Source of the DNA: Brevibacillus formosus
GTDB lineage: Bacteria > Bacillota > Bacilli > Brevibacillales > Brevibacillaceae
Direction: 5' to 3'
NCBI RefSeq assembly: GCF_003013405.1
Contig: NZ_PXZL01000001.1
Coordinates: 434,001 to 498,000, forward strand
DNA length: 64,000 nucleotides
Part shown: positions 9,337 to 19,100 of the stretch, piece by piece
Layout of the letters: each line of letters begins with the position of its first letter
How positions within the stretch are numbered: position 1 is the first letter of the stretch
The notes under the pieces: generated by a model
Database searches by the model: none
Told to the model about the DNA's origin: nothing
Seen by the model: the letters and a program-made list of their open reading frames with translations, nothing else
Made by a program: the position numbers and the translations under genes

Positions 9337-9384
9337 CAGCGGCTGTCTGGACAAGAAAGCGAAGTCCTGGACGCCGCTGTTTTC
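9337..9384 (+). terminator. intrinsic terminator after amidohydrolase gene
   Basis: CAGCGGC (9337-9343) pairs with GCCGCTG (9373-9379), extended by an inner GTC/GAC, and is followed by TTTT. Confidence 0.65.
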
Positions 9385-9399
9385 TGAAACGATATACTG

Positions 9400-9528
9400 T
9401 TAAGACATACTTGCGAGATGCTCTTCAAGACGATCCATGGTCTGCTCGGCACCTGGAACGGCATAGGTTTTCACCTTATCGAATGCAGCGGCCGTTTCTT
9501 CAAAAACGGTGCGATAAGTGAGTTTGGT
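9400..9528 (-). pseudogene. C-terminal remnant of an SRPBCC/AHSA1-like gene
   Basis: On the minus strand, 42 sense codons read from ACC 9528 to TAA 9400. The product starts TKLTYRTVFEE and ends EQTMDRLEEHLASMS. This resembles the last strand and long C-terminal helix of SRPBCC (activator of Hsp90 ATPase-like) domains. There is no start codon or upstream domain: an in-frame TAG directly precedes it, and the rest of the gene is missing. The 11 bp GATAAGTGAGT occurs at 9513-9523 and again at 9556-9566 in the end of the neighbouring eamA gene, which suggests a deletion between short direct repeats. The family call is from memory of the pattern. Confidence 0.55.
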
Positions 9529-9541
9529 CTAACCCATACGC

Positions 9542-9576
9542 AAAACCCGACTCAGGATAAGTGAGTCGGTTTTTTT
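9542..9576. terminator. bidirectional terminator overlapping the EamA stop codon
   Basis: CCGACTCA (9547-9554) pairs with TGAGTCGG (9562-9569), with a T run on the plus strand and TTTT on the minus strand. The stem includes the EamA stop codon. Confidence 0.7.
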
Positions 9577-10448
9577 GTCAGCTGCTTTCCGCGCAGCAAG
9601 CTCTTCACATCAATTTCTGCAATCAGCACACTGATCAAAACGAGACCTGCGCCTATGTACCCGCGAACAGACAGTGTTTCGCCTGTGACCAAGAAGGCAA
9701 ACAGGGCAGCAAAGACTGGCTCCAAGGAAAAAATAACACCCGTGTGTGTGGCGGTCGTATATTTTTGGGCTACCGTTTGAACGACAAAGCCTATTGCGCT
9801 GCATAATACACTAAGGGCGAGAACGGCGATCCAAGCCTCTGTAGTCTGCGGCAATGTGGGAGTCTCCAGTGCGAATGAAAAAACAATGCCCAGCAGCGCG
9901 GTAAAGCCAAGCTGGTAAATCCCCAACTGAATCGTGTCCGATTGATTGGCCCACCGACCTGTTACGGTGATATGTGTAGCGTAAAAGAGGGCCCCAGCGA
10001 TGCACAAAAGGTCTCCTTGGCTGATGCGAAATTCAGCGCTTAGTGTGAGCAGACCGATACCGATCATGGCCAGTCCAGCGCCGACAAAGACTCTTTTTTC
10101 CGGACGGTTTCTTAAAAGAATAGATAAGAGCGGAACAAAGATAACGGTCAAGCTAACGAGAAAGCCTGCCTGAGAAGCTGTCGTAGATTTCACTCCGTTC
10201 GTGATGGTGGCAAAAACCCCGAAAAGGAGAACACCGAGTACGAATGCATGATGCAATGTTTTTCGATTCGTGCCACGCAAGCGTTTATGAAACAAGGCAG
10301 CTGCCAGTAGAAAAGCAATGCCAAAGCGGATGCCGATCAGATTGAAAGTCTCCAAATCCTTCAATCCCATCTGCATAAACACATACGACGTTCCCCAAAA
10401 CAGGGTGACCAAAATCATAGCCAAATCGGCTTTCACTTGCGGTTTCAT
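9552..10448 (-). CDS. EamA/DMT family transporter
   Basis: 298 residues from ATG 10448, preceded by AAGGAGG; the frame is open further upstream but lacks a ribosome site. Ten hydrophobic helices in two five-helix EamA repeats show a drug/metabolite transporter superfamily permease. Motifs include FWGTSYVFMQMGLKD near the N-terminus and GVIFSLEPVFAALFAFL in the second repeat. The substrate is unknown, often amino acids or metabolites in this family. It is divergent from a LysR-type gene, a common arrangement in which the regulator controls the exporter. Confidence 0.9.
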   Translation of the reverse strand: MKPQVKADLAMILVTLFWGTSYVFMQMGLKDLETFNLIGIRFGIAFLLAAALFHKRLRGTNRKTLHHAFVLGVLLFGVFATITNGVKSTTASQAGFLVSLTVIFVPLLSILLRNRPEKRVFVGAGLAMIGIGLLTLSAEFRISQGDLLCIAGALFYATHITVTGRWANQSDTIQLGIYQLGFTALLGIVFSFALETPTLPQTTEAWIAVLALSVLCSAIGFVVQTVAQKYTTATHTGVIFSLEPVFAALFAFLVTGETLSVRGYIGAGLVLISVLIAEIDVKSLLRGKQLTKKPTHLS

Positions 10449-10558
10449 GATGGGATAAGCCTCCTTGCCCGGGAAGAAGCGGGTCCAAATCAGTGTTGCG
10501 CCATAAACAGTATACGAGTATCGTTTAAATAAGAAAAATGAATGTTTGTGATGATTTT

Positions 10559-10575
10559 CATGAATCAGATTCATG
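10559..10575. promoter_or_regulatory. candidate LysR-type operator
   Basis: A perfect 17-bp inverted repeat, CATGAATCAGATTCATG, lies 20 bp before the LysR start in the eamA-lysR divergent region. It contains the T-N11-A core expected for LysR-family binding. Confidence 0.55.
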
Positions 10576-10594
10576 TAAAGGGGGAGGAAGAAGA

Positions 10595-11473
10595 GTGAGC
10601 TTGAACAAGTTTGAGGTAGTGATCACTGTCATAGAGTCGGGCAGCTTAACCAAAGCTGGAGAAATACTAGGTCTAACACAATCAGCGATCAGCCATACGA
10701 TTGCGAGTCTGGAGCGGGAGTTTGGCTTCACCCTGTTGACCAGAGGACGGTCAGGTATTAGCCTCACAAGCAATGGGGAGCGACTGCTTCCATTCATGCG
10801 CGAGACCTTGCGCTGTCATGAACGGATGAAACAAGAGGTGTTTGCCATCAATGGCTTGGAGGTCGGGACGGTGAGAATTGGAACGTTCACGAGTGTATCC
10901 ACACAATGGCTTCCGGGAATCCTCAAGCGGTTCCAAGACCAGTATCCGGCGATCGAGATTAAGCTGATGGAAGGGTATTACGATGGAATTGAGAGCTGGA
11001 TTCAAAGCGGAGAGATTGATTTCGGCTTCGTCTCCTTACCGACAACAGAGGATTTGGAATGTATTCCTTTGAAAAAGGATCAGATGTATTTACTGGTGAC
11101 AGAGGAACACCCGCTCTACAAAGAGGAGCGGGTGCATGTGAGCCGATTAGCCGAAGAGACATTTATCATGCCAAAGACGGGCTGTGACAATGATATACAG
11201 CGCTTGCTGGCCCAGTATCAGATTGAACCGCGCATCAAATATGAGGTGGGAGATGATCACGCGATTATTGCGATGGTGCAAAATGGGCTCGGGATCAGCA
11301 TCCTTCCAGAAATGATTTTGTTCCGCTTGCCTGCAAATATCCGGATGATCCCGCTTGAAGGGGAGCATTATCGTTCGCTCGGGGTGGCAGCAACCTCTTT
11401 TTCCAAGCAGTCACCGGCTGCCAAACGCTTCTTGCAGTTTGTAACCGATTGGGTAAATGAGCAGCAAGCGTAA
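10595..11473 (+). CDS. LysR family transcriptional regulator
   Basis: 292 residues from GTG 10595, chosen for the GGGGAGG just upstream. The N-terminal winged helix-turn-helix reads SGSLTKAGEILGLTQSAIS followed by LEREFGFTLLTR, typical of LysR. The rest is the periplasmic-binding-like effector domain (GTVRIGTF, then IDFGFVSLP, then MVQNGLGISILPE). It is divergent from eamA, and a palindrome fitting a LysR operator lies between them. It probably controls eamA and itself; the inducer is unknown. Confidence 0.9.
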   Translation: MSLNKFEVVITVIESGSLTKAGEILGLTQSAISHTIASLEREFGFTLLTRGRSGISLTSNGERLLPFMRETLRCHERMKQEVFAINGLEVGTVRIGTFTSVSTQWLPGILKRFQDQYPAIEIKLMEGYYDGIESWIQSGEIDFGFVSLPTTEDLECIPLKKDQMYLLVTEEHPLYKEERVHVSRLAEETFIMPKTGCDNDIQRLLAQYQIEPRIKYEVGDDHAIIAMVQNGLGISILPEMILFRLPANIRMIPLEGEHYRSLGVAATSFSKQSPAAKRFLQFVTDWVNEQQA

Positions 11474-11474
11474 T

Positions 11475-12221
11475 TCAGACAGACAAATCGCTCCTGACTT
11501 CCTTCGCCAGCGGCTGCTTTCGAACAAAGGGCAGGTACAACAAGAAAAACAACGCAATCGCTACTCCTTCCAACGATACGATGTACCACGGATACGGGCC
11601 TAAAAAGTCAATCAGACTGGGATTGTCCGGTTTGCGCGAGACAAATAAGTAATTTCCACCCGTCCATTGGTTGACGAAAAGTGCGACGAGCAAGAGCAGG
11701 TTTAAAAAGCCCATTGTTTTCCAAATCGAACGGACAGTCGGACGGTAGCCTTCTACCCACGTCATGTACAGGCAAGCAAGGACGATTCCCGCGTGAGCTA
11801 CAAAAAAATGCACAAAGCGAAAATGCGGAAATGGATAAAACAACTCGGGGGTAAGCAATGCCTGCATAGCGCCGCCAATCCCGGCAAAAAACGTAATCTC
11901 ATACAGCCCGTAGCTTCTTGTCATCAGCATCACGGCAGAAAGCAGGAGGGTCACGCTACACAGCTGCAAGGGCAATGTGTAAGCAGACGTCCAGCTGCCG
12001 GTATAAACATGCCAAAGCTGATAACAAACCTCTGACAAAAGCAAGACACCAGCAAGTGCGTAACGAGTGGCGAGTCGATTTGCCGGGGCTTGGAGCTTTT
12101 GCCGAAATAAATAGGTGAGCACGACCAGACAGAGTACAAGAATCAAGGTGATAACGTGAGAAGGGGAAAACAGCCGAAACGGCTCCCCTGTCAAGACAAG
12201 TGAAAAATAGGATGAGGTCAT
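11475..12221 (-). CDS. YwaF-like TIGR02206 family membrane protein
   Basis: 248 residues with six or seven hydrophobic segments. The pattern FRLFSPSHVITL at the start, LPLQLCSVTLLL and FPHFRFVHFFVAHAGIV in the middle, and a terminal DFLGPYPWYIVSLEG match the TIGR02206/YwaF integral membrane family. Its function is not established. ATG 12221 has AGAGGAG upstream. The stop lies one base from the convergent lysR gene's end, and I see no terminator there. Confidence 0.85.
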   Translation of the reverse strand: MTSSYFSLVLTGEPFRLFSPSHVITLILVLCLVVLTYLFRQKLQAPANRLATRYALAGVLLLSEVCYQLWHVYTGSWTSAYTLPLQLCSVTLLLSAVMLMTRSYGLYEITFFAGIGGAMQALLTPELFYPFPHFRFVHFFVAHAGIVLACLYMTWVEGYRPTVRSIWKTMGFLNLLLLVALFVNQWTGGNYLFVSRKPDNPSLIDFLGPYPWYIVSLEGVAIALFFLLYLPFVRKQPLAKEVRSDLSV

Positions 12222-12272
12222 GATGATCTCCTCTTTGTTTATTATTTTTTATATTTGAAAATTCACGAAATT

Positions 12273-12301
12273 TTAACAGATAGCTATATGTATGATATAA
12301 A
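12273..12301 (+). promoter_or_regulatory. sigma-A promoter for the small zinc-ribbon gene
   Basis: TTAACA (12273-12278), 17-bp spacer, TATAAA (12296-12301), about 55 bp before the TTG start at 12356. Confidence 0.6.
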
Positions 12302-12355
12302 TCTTTGGTTATAATATAAATAGACTACGTTACATCATTGAGAGGAGATATAGTC

Positions 12356-12475
12356 TTGAACTTAGTGCTCACGGAAAAAACATGCAAGTCTTGTCAGGCT
12401 CGCTTGACTGAGTATGAAATCGAGAACAATGGTGCACTCTGCATGGAATGCTTCAAGGAAGAACAAAGCGAGTAA
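12356..12475 (+). CDS. 39-residue zinc-ribbon protein
   Basis: A short gene with TTG start 12356 and a strong GAGAGGAG ribosome site. The product is 39 residues and contains CKSC and CMEC, 17 residues apart, a four-cysteine arrangement that should bind zinc. The tail is acidic (CFKEEQSE). It has its own sigma-A-like promoter and a very strong terminator, so it is a complete transcription unit. The function is unknown; such mini zinc ribbons resemble anti-sigma-factor or ribosome-linked proteins, but I cannot assign one. Confidence 0.7.
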   Translation: MNLVLTEKTCKSCQARLTEYEIENNGALCMECFKEEQSE

Positions 12476-12535
12476 TAGTAACAGCAAGGCATACGGCAAC
12501 TGACTGTCTACTGCTATCTAATAATAGACCCTTTC

Positions 12536-12575
12536 AATCAGGCCCTCTCTTTTCATAGAGAGGGTCTGATTTTTA
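12536..12575 (+). terminator. strong intrinsic terminator
   Basis: ATCAGGCCCTCTCT pairs with AGAGAGGGTCTGAT (12557-12570) with one G-U pair, followed by TTTTT. Confidence 0.85.
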
Positions 12576-12582
12576 TTAGGCC

Positions 12583-13092
12583 TTATTCCGGGAGCGGAAT
12601 GATGAGTTCCATTCTTCGGCTGCCGTCTTTCATGCTAGTTTCAAACAAGATCAGTGTCAGTGTGCTGTTCGGCTCTGCTTTTTTCACTTTCAGTGTATGG
12701 GTAAAATCTCCCCAATCAGGAGCAGCGGTCGTAGCCTGCACGAAACCTTGCGTTAGCTCGTTATGACCATCTTCTACGACATAATTGAGTACAGCTTCGA
12801 ACACGCGCGCCTGTCCCTTGATTTCAAACGTGTCCTGCCCGGTTTTCTTCACAGTGACATTGCGGAAAATGTCATTGGCATAGACAGTCTCCTGTTGAGC
12901 TGGTTGTTCCGTTAATGGCTTCTCAGGCGTTGTAGGTGGCTGCGTGGTTATAGGCGGCTCAGAAGCAGGTGTCTCGGGCTTTGCTGCAACGGGTGGCTTC
13001 TGTTGTTCTGTTGGAGTGGAAGGGCTATCTGTGCCACTCGTGCATCCTTGCAGCAAGCCGATCGTCAACAGCAGCAAAAGCATTTTTTTCAT
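12583..13092 (-). CDS. lipoprotein with Gmad2 domain
   Basis: 169 residues. Signal peptide with lipobox LLQGC (Cys about residue 17), then a Thr/Pro/Glu-rich linker (residues 18-70), then a beta domain. Its VFEAVLNYVVEDGHNEL and GFVQATTAAPDWGDF segments match Gmad2, the immunoglobulin-like domain found in sporulation and germination-associated proteins. It is expected on the outer face of the membrane. The exact role is unknown. It is a single gene on the minus strand. Confidence 0.8.
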   Translation of the reverse strand: MKKMLLLLLTIGLLQGCTSGTDSPSTPTEQQKPPVAAKPETPASEPPITTQPPTTPEKPLTEQPAQQETVYANDIFRNVTVKKTGQDTFEIKGQARVFEAVLNYVVEDGHNELTQGFVQATTAAPDWGDFTHTLKVKKAEPNSTLTLILFETSMKDGSRRMELIIPLPE

Positions 13093-13251
13093 GGTATCCC
13101 TCGATTCTGTCTGGTATGAGATGGTACCTACAAATAATAAGACGTAAAAACAAATAATAGTGTTTCAGGTGGATGAGTCTTCCTGCGTAAAACTGTGGTA
13201 GAATGGAGGGGAAGTAGCAACCATTATTCCTAGAAGGCTGGTCTGATAAGA

Positions 13252-14676
13252 ATGGAACAACAGACGTTTCGAGTGGAAAAAGACTTTCTTGGCGAGAAGC
13301 AAATTCCAGTAGATGCTTATTATGGCGTGCAAACGATGCGAGCAACGGAAAACTTCCCAATCACCGGGTATCGTCTTCATTTTTCCCTCATCAATGCAAT
13401 GGCAATGGTAAAAAAAGCAGCTGCGATGGCAAATATGGAAGTTTCCAGATTGAATCCGCGGTTAGGAAATGCGATTGTTGCTGCGGCGGAAGAAATCATG
13501 CAAGGAAAATGGCATGATCAATTTATCGTCGATCCGATCCAGGGCGGAGCAGGTACTTCTATTAATATGAACGCCAACGAAGTGATTGCGAACCGCGGTC
13601 TTGAGATGCTTGGTGAGAAAAAAGGCGATTATTTCCACTTGAGCCCAAATACACATGTCAACATGTCTCAGTCTACCAATGATGCTTTCCCGACAGCGAT
13701 TCATATTGCTACACTCACCCTGTTGGAAAAGCTGCTCGCGACGATGGATAAGATGCATGATGCATTTGGCCAAAAAGCAAAAGAATTCGATGATGTCATT
13801 AAAATGGGCAGAACGCATTTGCAGGATGCGGTTCCGATTCGCTTGGGCCAAGAATTCGAAGCATACCGTCGAGTGCTTGAGCGCGACATCAAGCGTATTA
13901 AGCAATCTCGTCAGCATTTGTACGAAGTGAATATGGGAGCGACTGCGGTAGGAACGGGTTTGAATGCTGACCCTCGCTATATTACAACAGTAGTCAAGCA
14001 TCTTGCCGATATCACAGGCTTCCCGCTGACAGGTGCAGAGCATCTCGTGGATGCTACACAAAACACAGATGCGTATACAGAAGTTTCAGCCGCACTAAAG
14101 GTTTGCATGATGAATATGTCTAAAATCGCGAATGACTTGCGTTTGATGGCATCAGGACCTCGAGCTGGACTGGGAGAAATCTCCTTGCCAGCACGTCAGC
14201 CAGGCTCCTCGATTATGCCAGGAAAAGTCAATCCTGTCATGGCAGAACTCATCAACCAAGTAGCCTTTCAGGTCATCGGAAACGACCACACAATTTGTTT
14301 GGCATCCGAGGCAGGTCAGCTAGAACTGAACGTTATGGAGCCTGTGCTTGTCTTCAACTTGCTGCAATCGATCAGCATTATGGACAATGCATTCGATGTC
14401 TTTACGCGTCACTGCCTGGAAGGAATCGAAGCAAACCGCGAGCGCATGAAAGAATACGTAGAAAAAAGCGTAGGCGTCATCACTGCGGTGAATCCTCATC
14501 TCGGATATGAGACTGCTGCACGCATTGCCCGCGAAGCTATTTTGACAGGAAAGTCTGTACGTGAGCTGTGCTTGCAACACAATGTACTGACAGAAGAAGA
14601 ACTGGATCTGATTCTCGATCCGTTTGAAATGACGCATCCAGGTATTGCTGGAGCATCCTTGCTGGATCGCGACTAA
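13252..14676 (+). CDS. aspA: aspartate ammonia-lyase
   Basis: 474 residues, the usual length. It interconverts L-aspartate with fumarate and ammonia. The fumarase/aspartase signature SSIMPGKVNPV is present with its mobile-loop serine, as are MSQSTNDAFPTA and the GRTHLQDAVPI segment that supplies catalytic-site residues. DFLGEKQIPVDAYYGVQT at the N-terminus separates it from class II fumarase. Only a weak ribosome site is visible before ATG 13252. A terminator follows directly, so it is monocistronic. Confidence 0.95.
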   Translation: MEQQTFRVEKDFLGEKQIPVDAYYGVQTMRATENFPITGYRLHFSLINAMAMVKKAAAMANMEVSRLNPRLGNAIVAAAEEIMQGKWHDQFIVDPIQGGAGTSINMNANEVIANRGLEMLGEKKGDYFHLSPNTHVNMSQSTNDAFPTAIHIATLTLLEKLLATMDKMHDAFGQKAKEFDDVIKMGRTHLQDAVPIRLGQEFEAYRRVLERDIKRIKQSRQHLYEVNMGATAVGTGLNADPRYITTVVKHLADITGFPLTGAEHLVDATQNTDAYTEVSAALKVCMMNMSKIANDLRLMASGPRAGLGEISLPARQPGSSIMPGKVNPVMAELINQVAFQVIGNDHTICLASEAGQLELNVMEPVLVFNLLQSISIMDNAFDVFTRHCLEGIEANRERMKEYVEKSVGVITAVNPHLGYETAARIAREAILTGKSVRELCLQHNVLTEEELDLILDPFEMTHPGIAGASLLDRD

Positions 14677-14678
14677 AC

Positions 14679-14722
14679 CAAAAACTCCCGCGCTTTGCAC
14701 ATGCGAAGCAGCGGGAGTTTTT
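14679..14722 (+). terminator. intrinsic terminator after aspA
   Basis: AAAACTCCCGC pairs with GCGGGAGTTTTT (14711-14722); it also faces the convergent pdaA gene. Confidence 0.85.
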
Positions 14723-14745
14723 GCTTGCAAAAGGAAGGATTTGCG

Positions 14746-15531
14746 CTACTTTTTCGGAAGCTGATCCAAGCTCTTGAATTCATAGCCTTGCTTGCGTGCT
14801 TCATCGATCATCATCCCGAGAGCCTCTGCATTGTCTTTGGAGACAGAATGAAGCAGAATAACAGCGCCGGGATGCAATTGGGCCATCACGCTATCATAGG
14901 CATATTTTGCCCCACGCTGGACTTTGGTATCCCAATCTTTATAGGCGACCGACCAAAAGACATTGGTATAGCCCAAATCTTTGGTTACAGCAAGGGTGCG
15001 ATCACTGAAAATTCCTCTAGGAGGTCGCAAGTAACGCATGTTACCTTGTCCGGTCACTTGCTGGACCGCATCGCTTACTTTCGTCAGTTCATCTTTGATT
15101 TTTTGATTCGATACGGTCGTCATATCGGGATGGCTCCAGGAATGGTTGCCGATCAGATGTCCCTCTTGTGCCATTCGCTTTAACAACTCGGGCTGTTCCT
15201 TCACAAAATGACCTGTCACAAAGAAAATAGCAGGGACTTTTTTTGCGAGAAGTGTGTCTAAAATCTTTGGCGTAAAGCCATTCTCATAACCGTTATCAAA
15301 CGTCAAGTAAAGCTCTTTTTTCGTGGTATCCCCTAAAAAAACCGCGCCGTGACGATCCACAATGCCTTTAAAACCTTCCTCATTGATAGAGGGTAATTGT
15401 CCATTCTTGCTCTTTTTAAAACCAAAATGGTACGGGTGATCTGGTGAGGCCATAATCGAGTCAACTGACAACGCACTTGTAAGCAGCAAGCTAATCCCGA
15501 TCAACAAGCTTTTGATCCATCGTCTTTTCAA
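14746..15531 (-). CDS. pdaA: polysaccharide deacetylase PdaA-like (muramic delta-lactam synthesis)
   Basis: 261 residues from a TTG start (15531) with GGAAGGGAG upstream. Signal-type N-terminus, then a NodB carbohydrate esterase 4 domain. The catalytic motif reads TFDNGYENG; the Asn in place of the second Asp is characteristic of PdaA. The metal site is NHSWSHPD, and LRPPRG and LLHS follow. YHFGFKKSKNGQLPSI near the N-terminus is the PdaA-specific start of the mature domain. PdaA removes acetyl groups from muramic acid so that muramic delta-lactam forms in the spore cortex. Forespore expression is expected, but I could not find a clear sigma-G box. Confidence 0.9.
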   Translation of the reverse strand: MKRRWIKSLLIGISLLLTSALSVDSIMASPDHPYHFGFKKSKNGQLPSINEEGFKGIVDRHGAVFLGDTTKKELYLTFDNGYENGFTPKILDTLLAKKVPAIFFVTGHFVKEQPELLKRMAQEGHLIGNHSWSHPDMTTVSNQKIKDELTKVSDAVQQVTGQGNMRYLRPPRGIFSDRTLAVTKDLGYTNVFWSVAYKDWDTKVQRGAKYAYDSVMAQLHPGAVILLHSVSKDNAEALGMMIDEARKQGYEFKSLDQLPKK

Positions 15532-15811
15532 AAACGAGCTCTCCCTTCCGAAGCGAAGTCATGATGTAGGCAAGTCGATTTCCTCAAAAGTTTGTCCAGT
15601 CTACTTCCAAATATGTAAACGTTACGTAGGCAACAGTAGCTTGTTAGGTACATGCGTAACTGCAATGACAAGGTGTGTAAAAGTCTACTGTGTGGAACGG
15701 GACAACTGTCCATACATGAAAAAGAAACTCTTCATATAGTATCAATGTCGACAGTAAACCTGTTGGCAAATGCTGCCAAGGGATCATCTATACCCAGGAG
15801 GTGTGGTTAAC

Positions 15812-16039
15812 ATGGACGAATGGTTGGAGCAATTACGTCAGGCACTCGGTGAAGGTGCAGAAGAAATGGAAGTAAAAATCGAATACGAGGATGGTACTAC
15901 GAAAAAATTATACTTTGGCAATAATGACGACGATGAAGATGATGAAGAAGATGAAGACGGAGACTATGCCGGAGAAGACTCCGATGACGAAGAATCCGAT
16001 GACGAAGATTCTGACGACGAAGATTCCGATGAAGCCTAA
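15812..16039 (+). CDS. small protein with acidic Asp/Glu tail
   Basis: 75 residues from ATG 15812 with AGGAGGTG upstream. Residues 1-37 form a normal short domain (helix DEWLEQLRQAL, then MEVKIEYEDG and KKLYFG strands). Residues 38-75 are almost entirely Asp, Glu and Ser, with repeats of the SDDE type. Acidic tails of this kind can mimic DNA or bind basic proteins or metals; none of this is shown here. It has its own terminator and lies directly before the SNF2 helicase gene. Confidence 0.75.
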   Translation: MDEWLEQLRQALGEGAEEMEVKIEYEDGTTKKLYFGNNDDDEDDEEDEDGDYAGEDSDDEESDDEDSDDEDSDEA

Positions 16040-16059
16040 TTGATTCTTATAGGTGTGGG

Positions 16060-16090
16060 AAAAGATACGCTTTCATGCGTATCTTTTTTC
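16060..16090 (+). terminator. intrinsic terminator
   Basis: AAAAGATACGC (16060-16070), 6-nt loop, GCGTATCTTTT (16077-16087) and further T. Confidence 0.85.
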
Positions 16091-16141
16091 AGTTGTATTC
16101 TGTAATATTAAACATATTTCAAGATGAGGATGGAACAGAAA

Positions 16142-19100
16142 ATGAGCTTTCAAGTGAGCCATCAATTGATAAAAGAATGGTGTGGTCGCCTTTCTTATGA
16201 GAGAGGAAAGGCCTTTTACCGTTCTGGGAACGTGCTCGTGGAGCATTTTCAACCGGAACCTGCTTGGATCAAAACGACAGTGAACGCAGGGAAAAATAAC
16301 TATCAAGTCACCATTGAACTGGACGAGTCTGGTATGGCAGCCGTGTGTAGTTGTCCTACTTTGGCGTCGTACGATCAATACTGCCAACATATCGCAGCCT
16401 CGTTGTTAACCATGCGTGATCTGCAACTAGACGAGCATCCTGGCAGCTATTCCCCTTCCTTTGCAACGAAACAAGAAGGCATAACAACACAGCCTGATCC
16501 CCAACTAACAGAAGGACTGTTCGGATTGTTCGTGGACCGACCGATTCGGACAAGCCATAATCGCGTGTTGCTAGATTCACGAACAACGCTTGCCTTGGAA
16601 ATCATATGTAAAATCGTACCGTACGGCTTTCGCAAAAGCATGATCGGAATAGAGCTGAGGCTAGGGCCAAAGAGATTGTACATCGTAAAGGACATTCGCG
16701 CGTTTTTAGACCGGGTGGATAAGCAGCAAGTGTATGGTTTCTCTAGCCAATTTACCTATGATCCAAATTTGCATCGCTTTTTGCCAGAGCATGAAGCCAT
16801 CCTTCGTGAACTTGTGCAAATTTACCGCACGGAAAAAATTTATCGAGAGACTGCAAGCTACCATTATCAGGAACAGAAGCATGTGGGTGGGGAACGGGTT
16901 CTTCTAGTTCCACCATTTACCTGGGAGCGATTATTTGCTTTGCTACTTACAGCACCATCTGTTCACATTCAGCATCATGACCAAATGTATTCAGCGTTTG
17001 CCTGTATAGATGAGCCGCCGCCGCTCCACTTCGAATTTAACCAGACAAAAACCGATCAATATCAGCTGGAAGTCCTAGGATTCAAGCAAATCACTGTCTT
17101 GGAAGCTTACGGATTGTTGCTCGTAGATGGCAAATGGCACAGACTGCCAAAGGAACAATGCCACAGTTTGGCAGAGCTGAAGCACTTGTTAGAATCTCAC
17201 AGCAGTGAACGGATTCACATTCCAGCAGAAAAAATCGAGCCATTCATGGTGCAGATTGTTCCGGCTTTGATGAAACTGGGGAACGTACAAATTGCAAAGG
17301 CCGTCTCGGAACGAGTCGTGCAATTCCAGTTAAAAGCCAAGTTGTATTTGGACAGGGTAAGAGACCGGCTGCTGGCGGGGCTTGAGTTTCAATATGGCGA
17401 TATCGTCATCAATCCATTGGAAGGCTATGAGGGAGGCGGGCAGCGTGGCAGTGAGCTGATTTTGATGCGCGACGGGGAGAAGGAGCGGCAGATTTTAGAG
17501 CTAATGGAGGAAAGTGCCTTTACCCGAACGGAAGGAGGGTACTTCCTAGATGACGAGGAAGCTGAGTATGACTTCCTTTACCACGTCGTCCCTAAGCTGG
17601 AAAAGCTGTTAACGGTATTCGCGACCACTTCCGTAAAAATCAGGATTCAGCCTCTCCACCTACCACCAAAAGTAAAAGTGGATGTCGATGAGCGAACAAA
17701 TTGGCTGGATTTTCGTTTTGATATGGATGGGATACCCGAGTCAGAGATTCGAAGTGTTATCCAATCGGTAGAAGAAAAGCGCAGATATCACCGGCTGTCA
17801 AATGGAGCGCTTCTGCCGCTTGAGACAAAGGAATTTGAGCAAATCAATCGTTTCCTGGACGAGATGGGCATGCAATACGCTGAGCAAATGGGAAGTGGTT
17901 TTCAACTGCCTGCTTTTCGGGGGCTGCGCTTGCTTGATATACCCATGCAGGGACAGTCTGTTCAGCTAGGCAAATCGTTGCGCCAGGTTTTGGAGAATAT
18001 GCGTAACCCTGATAATCTGGACTTTCCCGTACCCGAATCTTTGCAGGGGATACTTCGAGATTATCAGAAGTTTGGCTATCAATGGATGAAAACACTGGCA
18101 CACTACGGCTTTGGGGGAATTCTCGCAGACGATATGGGGCTGGGGAAGACATTGCAAAGTATTACCTTTCTTCACTCCGTTCTGCCCGAAATCCGAGAAC
18201 AAAAGCTCCCAGCGATTATCGTGGCTCCTGCCTCTCTTTTATACAATTGGCAAAATGAAATCAAAAAGTTCGCGCCAAATATCCGGAGTGTTATTGTGGA
18301 TGGCACGAAGGAAGAGCGGAATCAGATCGTAAACGAGCTGTCAGAAGTCGATGTGCTCATTACTTCATATCCGCTCTTGCGTCGTGATCATGCCAAGTTC
18401 GAGGAGCATTCCTTCCACACCTTGATCTTGGATGAAGCGCAGACCTTCAAAAACTATGTCACCCAAACAGCTCAGACAGTCAAACGAATAAAAGCTAAAC
18501 ATCGCTTTGCCCTTACAGGAACACCTGTGGAAAACAGAGTAGAGGAGCTGTGGTCTATCTATGATGTTGTTTTCCCAGAGCTTTTTCCGGCACGAAAGGA
18601 ATTTCTCGACTTGCCGCGAGATACGATTGCGAAACGGACGCGTCCATTTTTATTGCGCAGGCTCAAGGCGGAGGTGCTGAAGGAATTACCGGCCAAAATT
18701 GAAACACTCCAAAGCGCAAGGCTGTTGCCAGAGCAGAAAAAGTTGTATGTCGCCTATTTGGCGCAGCTCCAACAGGAAACAGTGAAGCACCTGTACAATA
18801 AAGGCTTTCAAAAAAATCGGATCAAAATTCTCGCAGGCTTGACGAGACTGCGCCAGATATGTTGTCATCCAGCCCTGTTCGTCAAAGAGTATGACGGAGG
18901 GTCAGCCAAGCTCGAACAGCTATTCGAGATCATCGGTGAATGCAAAAACGCTGGGAAGCGCGTTTTGCTCTTTTCTCAATTCACGGAGATGCTGGGGATA
19001 ATCGGACGCGAGCTGGGGTATCATGGTGTCCCGTTTTTCTATCTGGATGGACAGACACCAGTAGCAGAGAGACTGGATTTGTGTAACCGATTTAACGAGG

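Noticed and set aside
15512-15739. 75-codon plus-strand frame upstream of the acidic-tail gene
   Set aside because: It is antisense to the pdaA start region and lacks a ribosome site.
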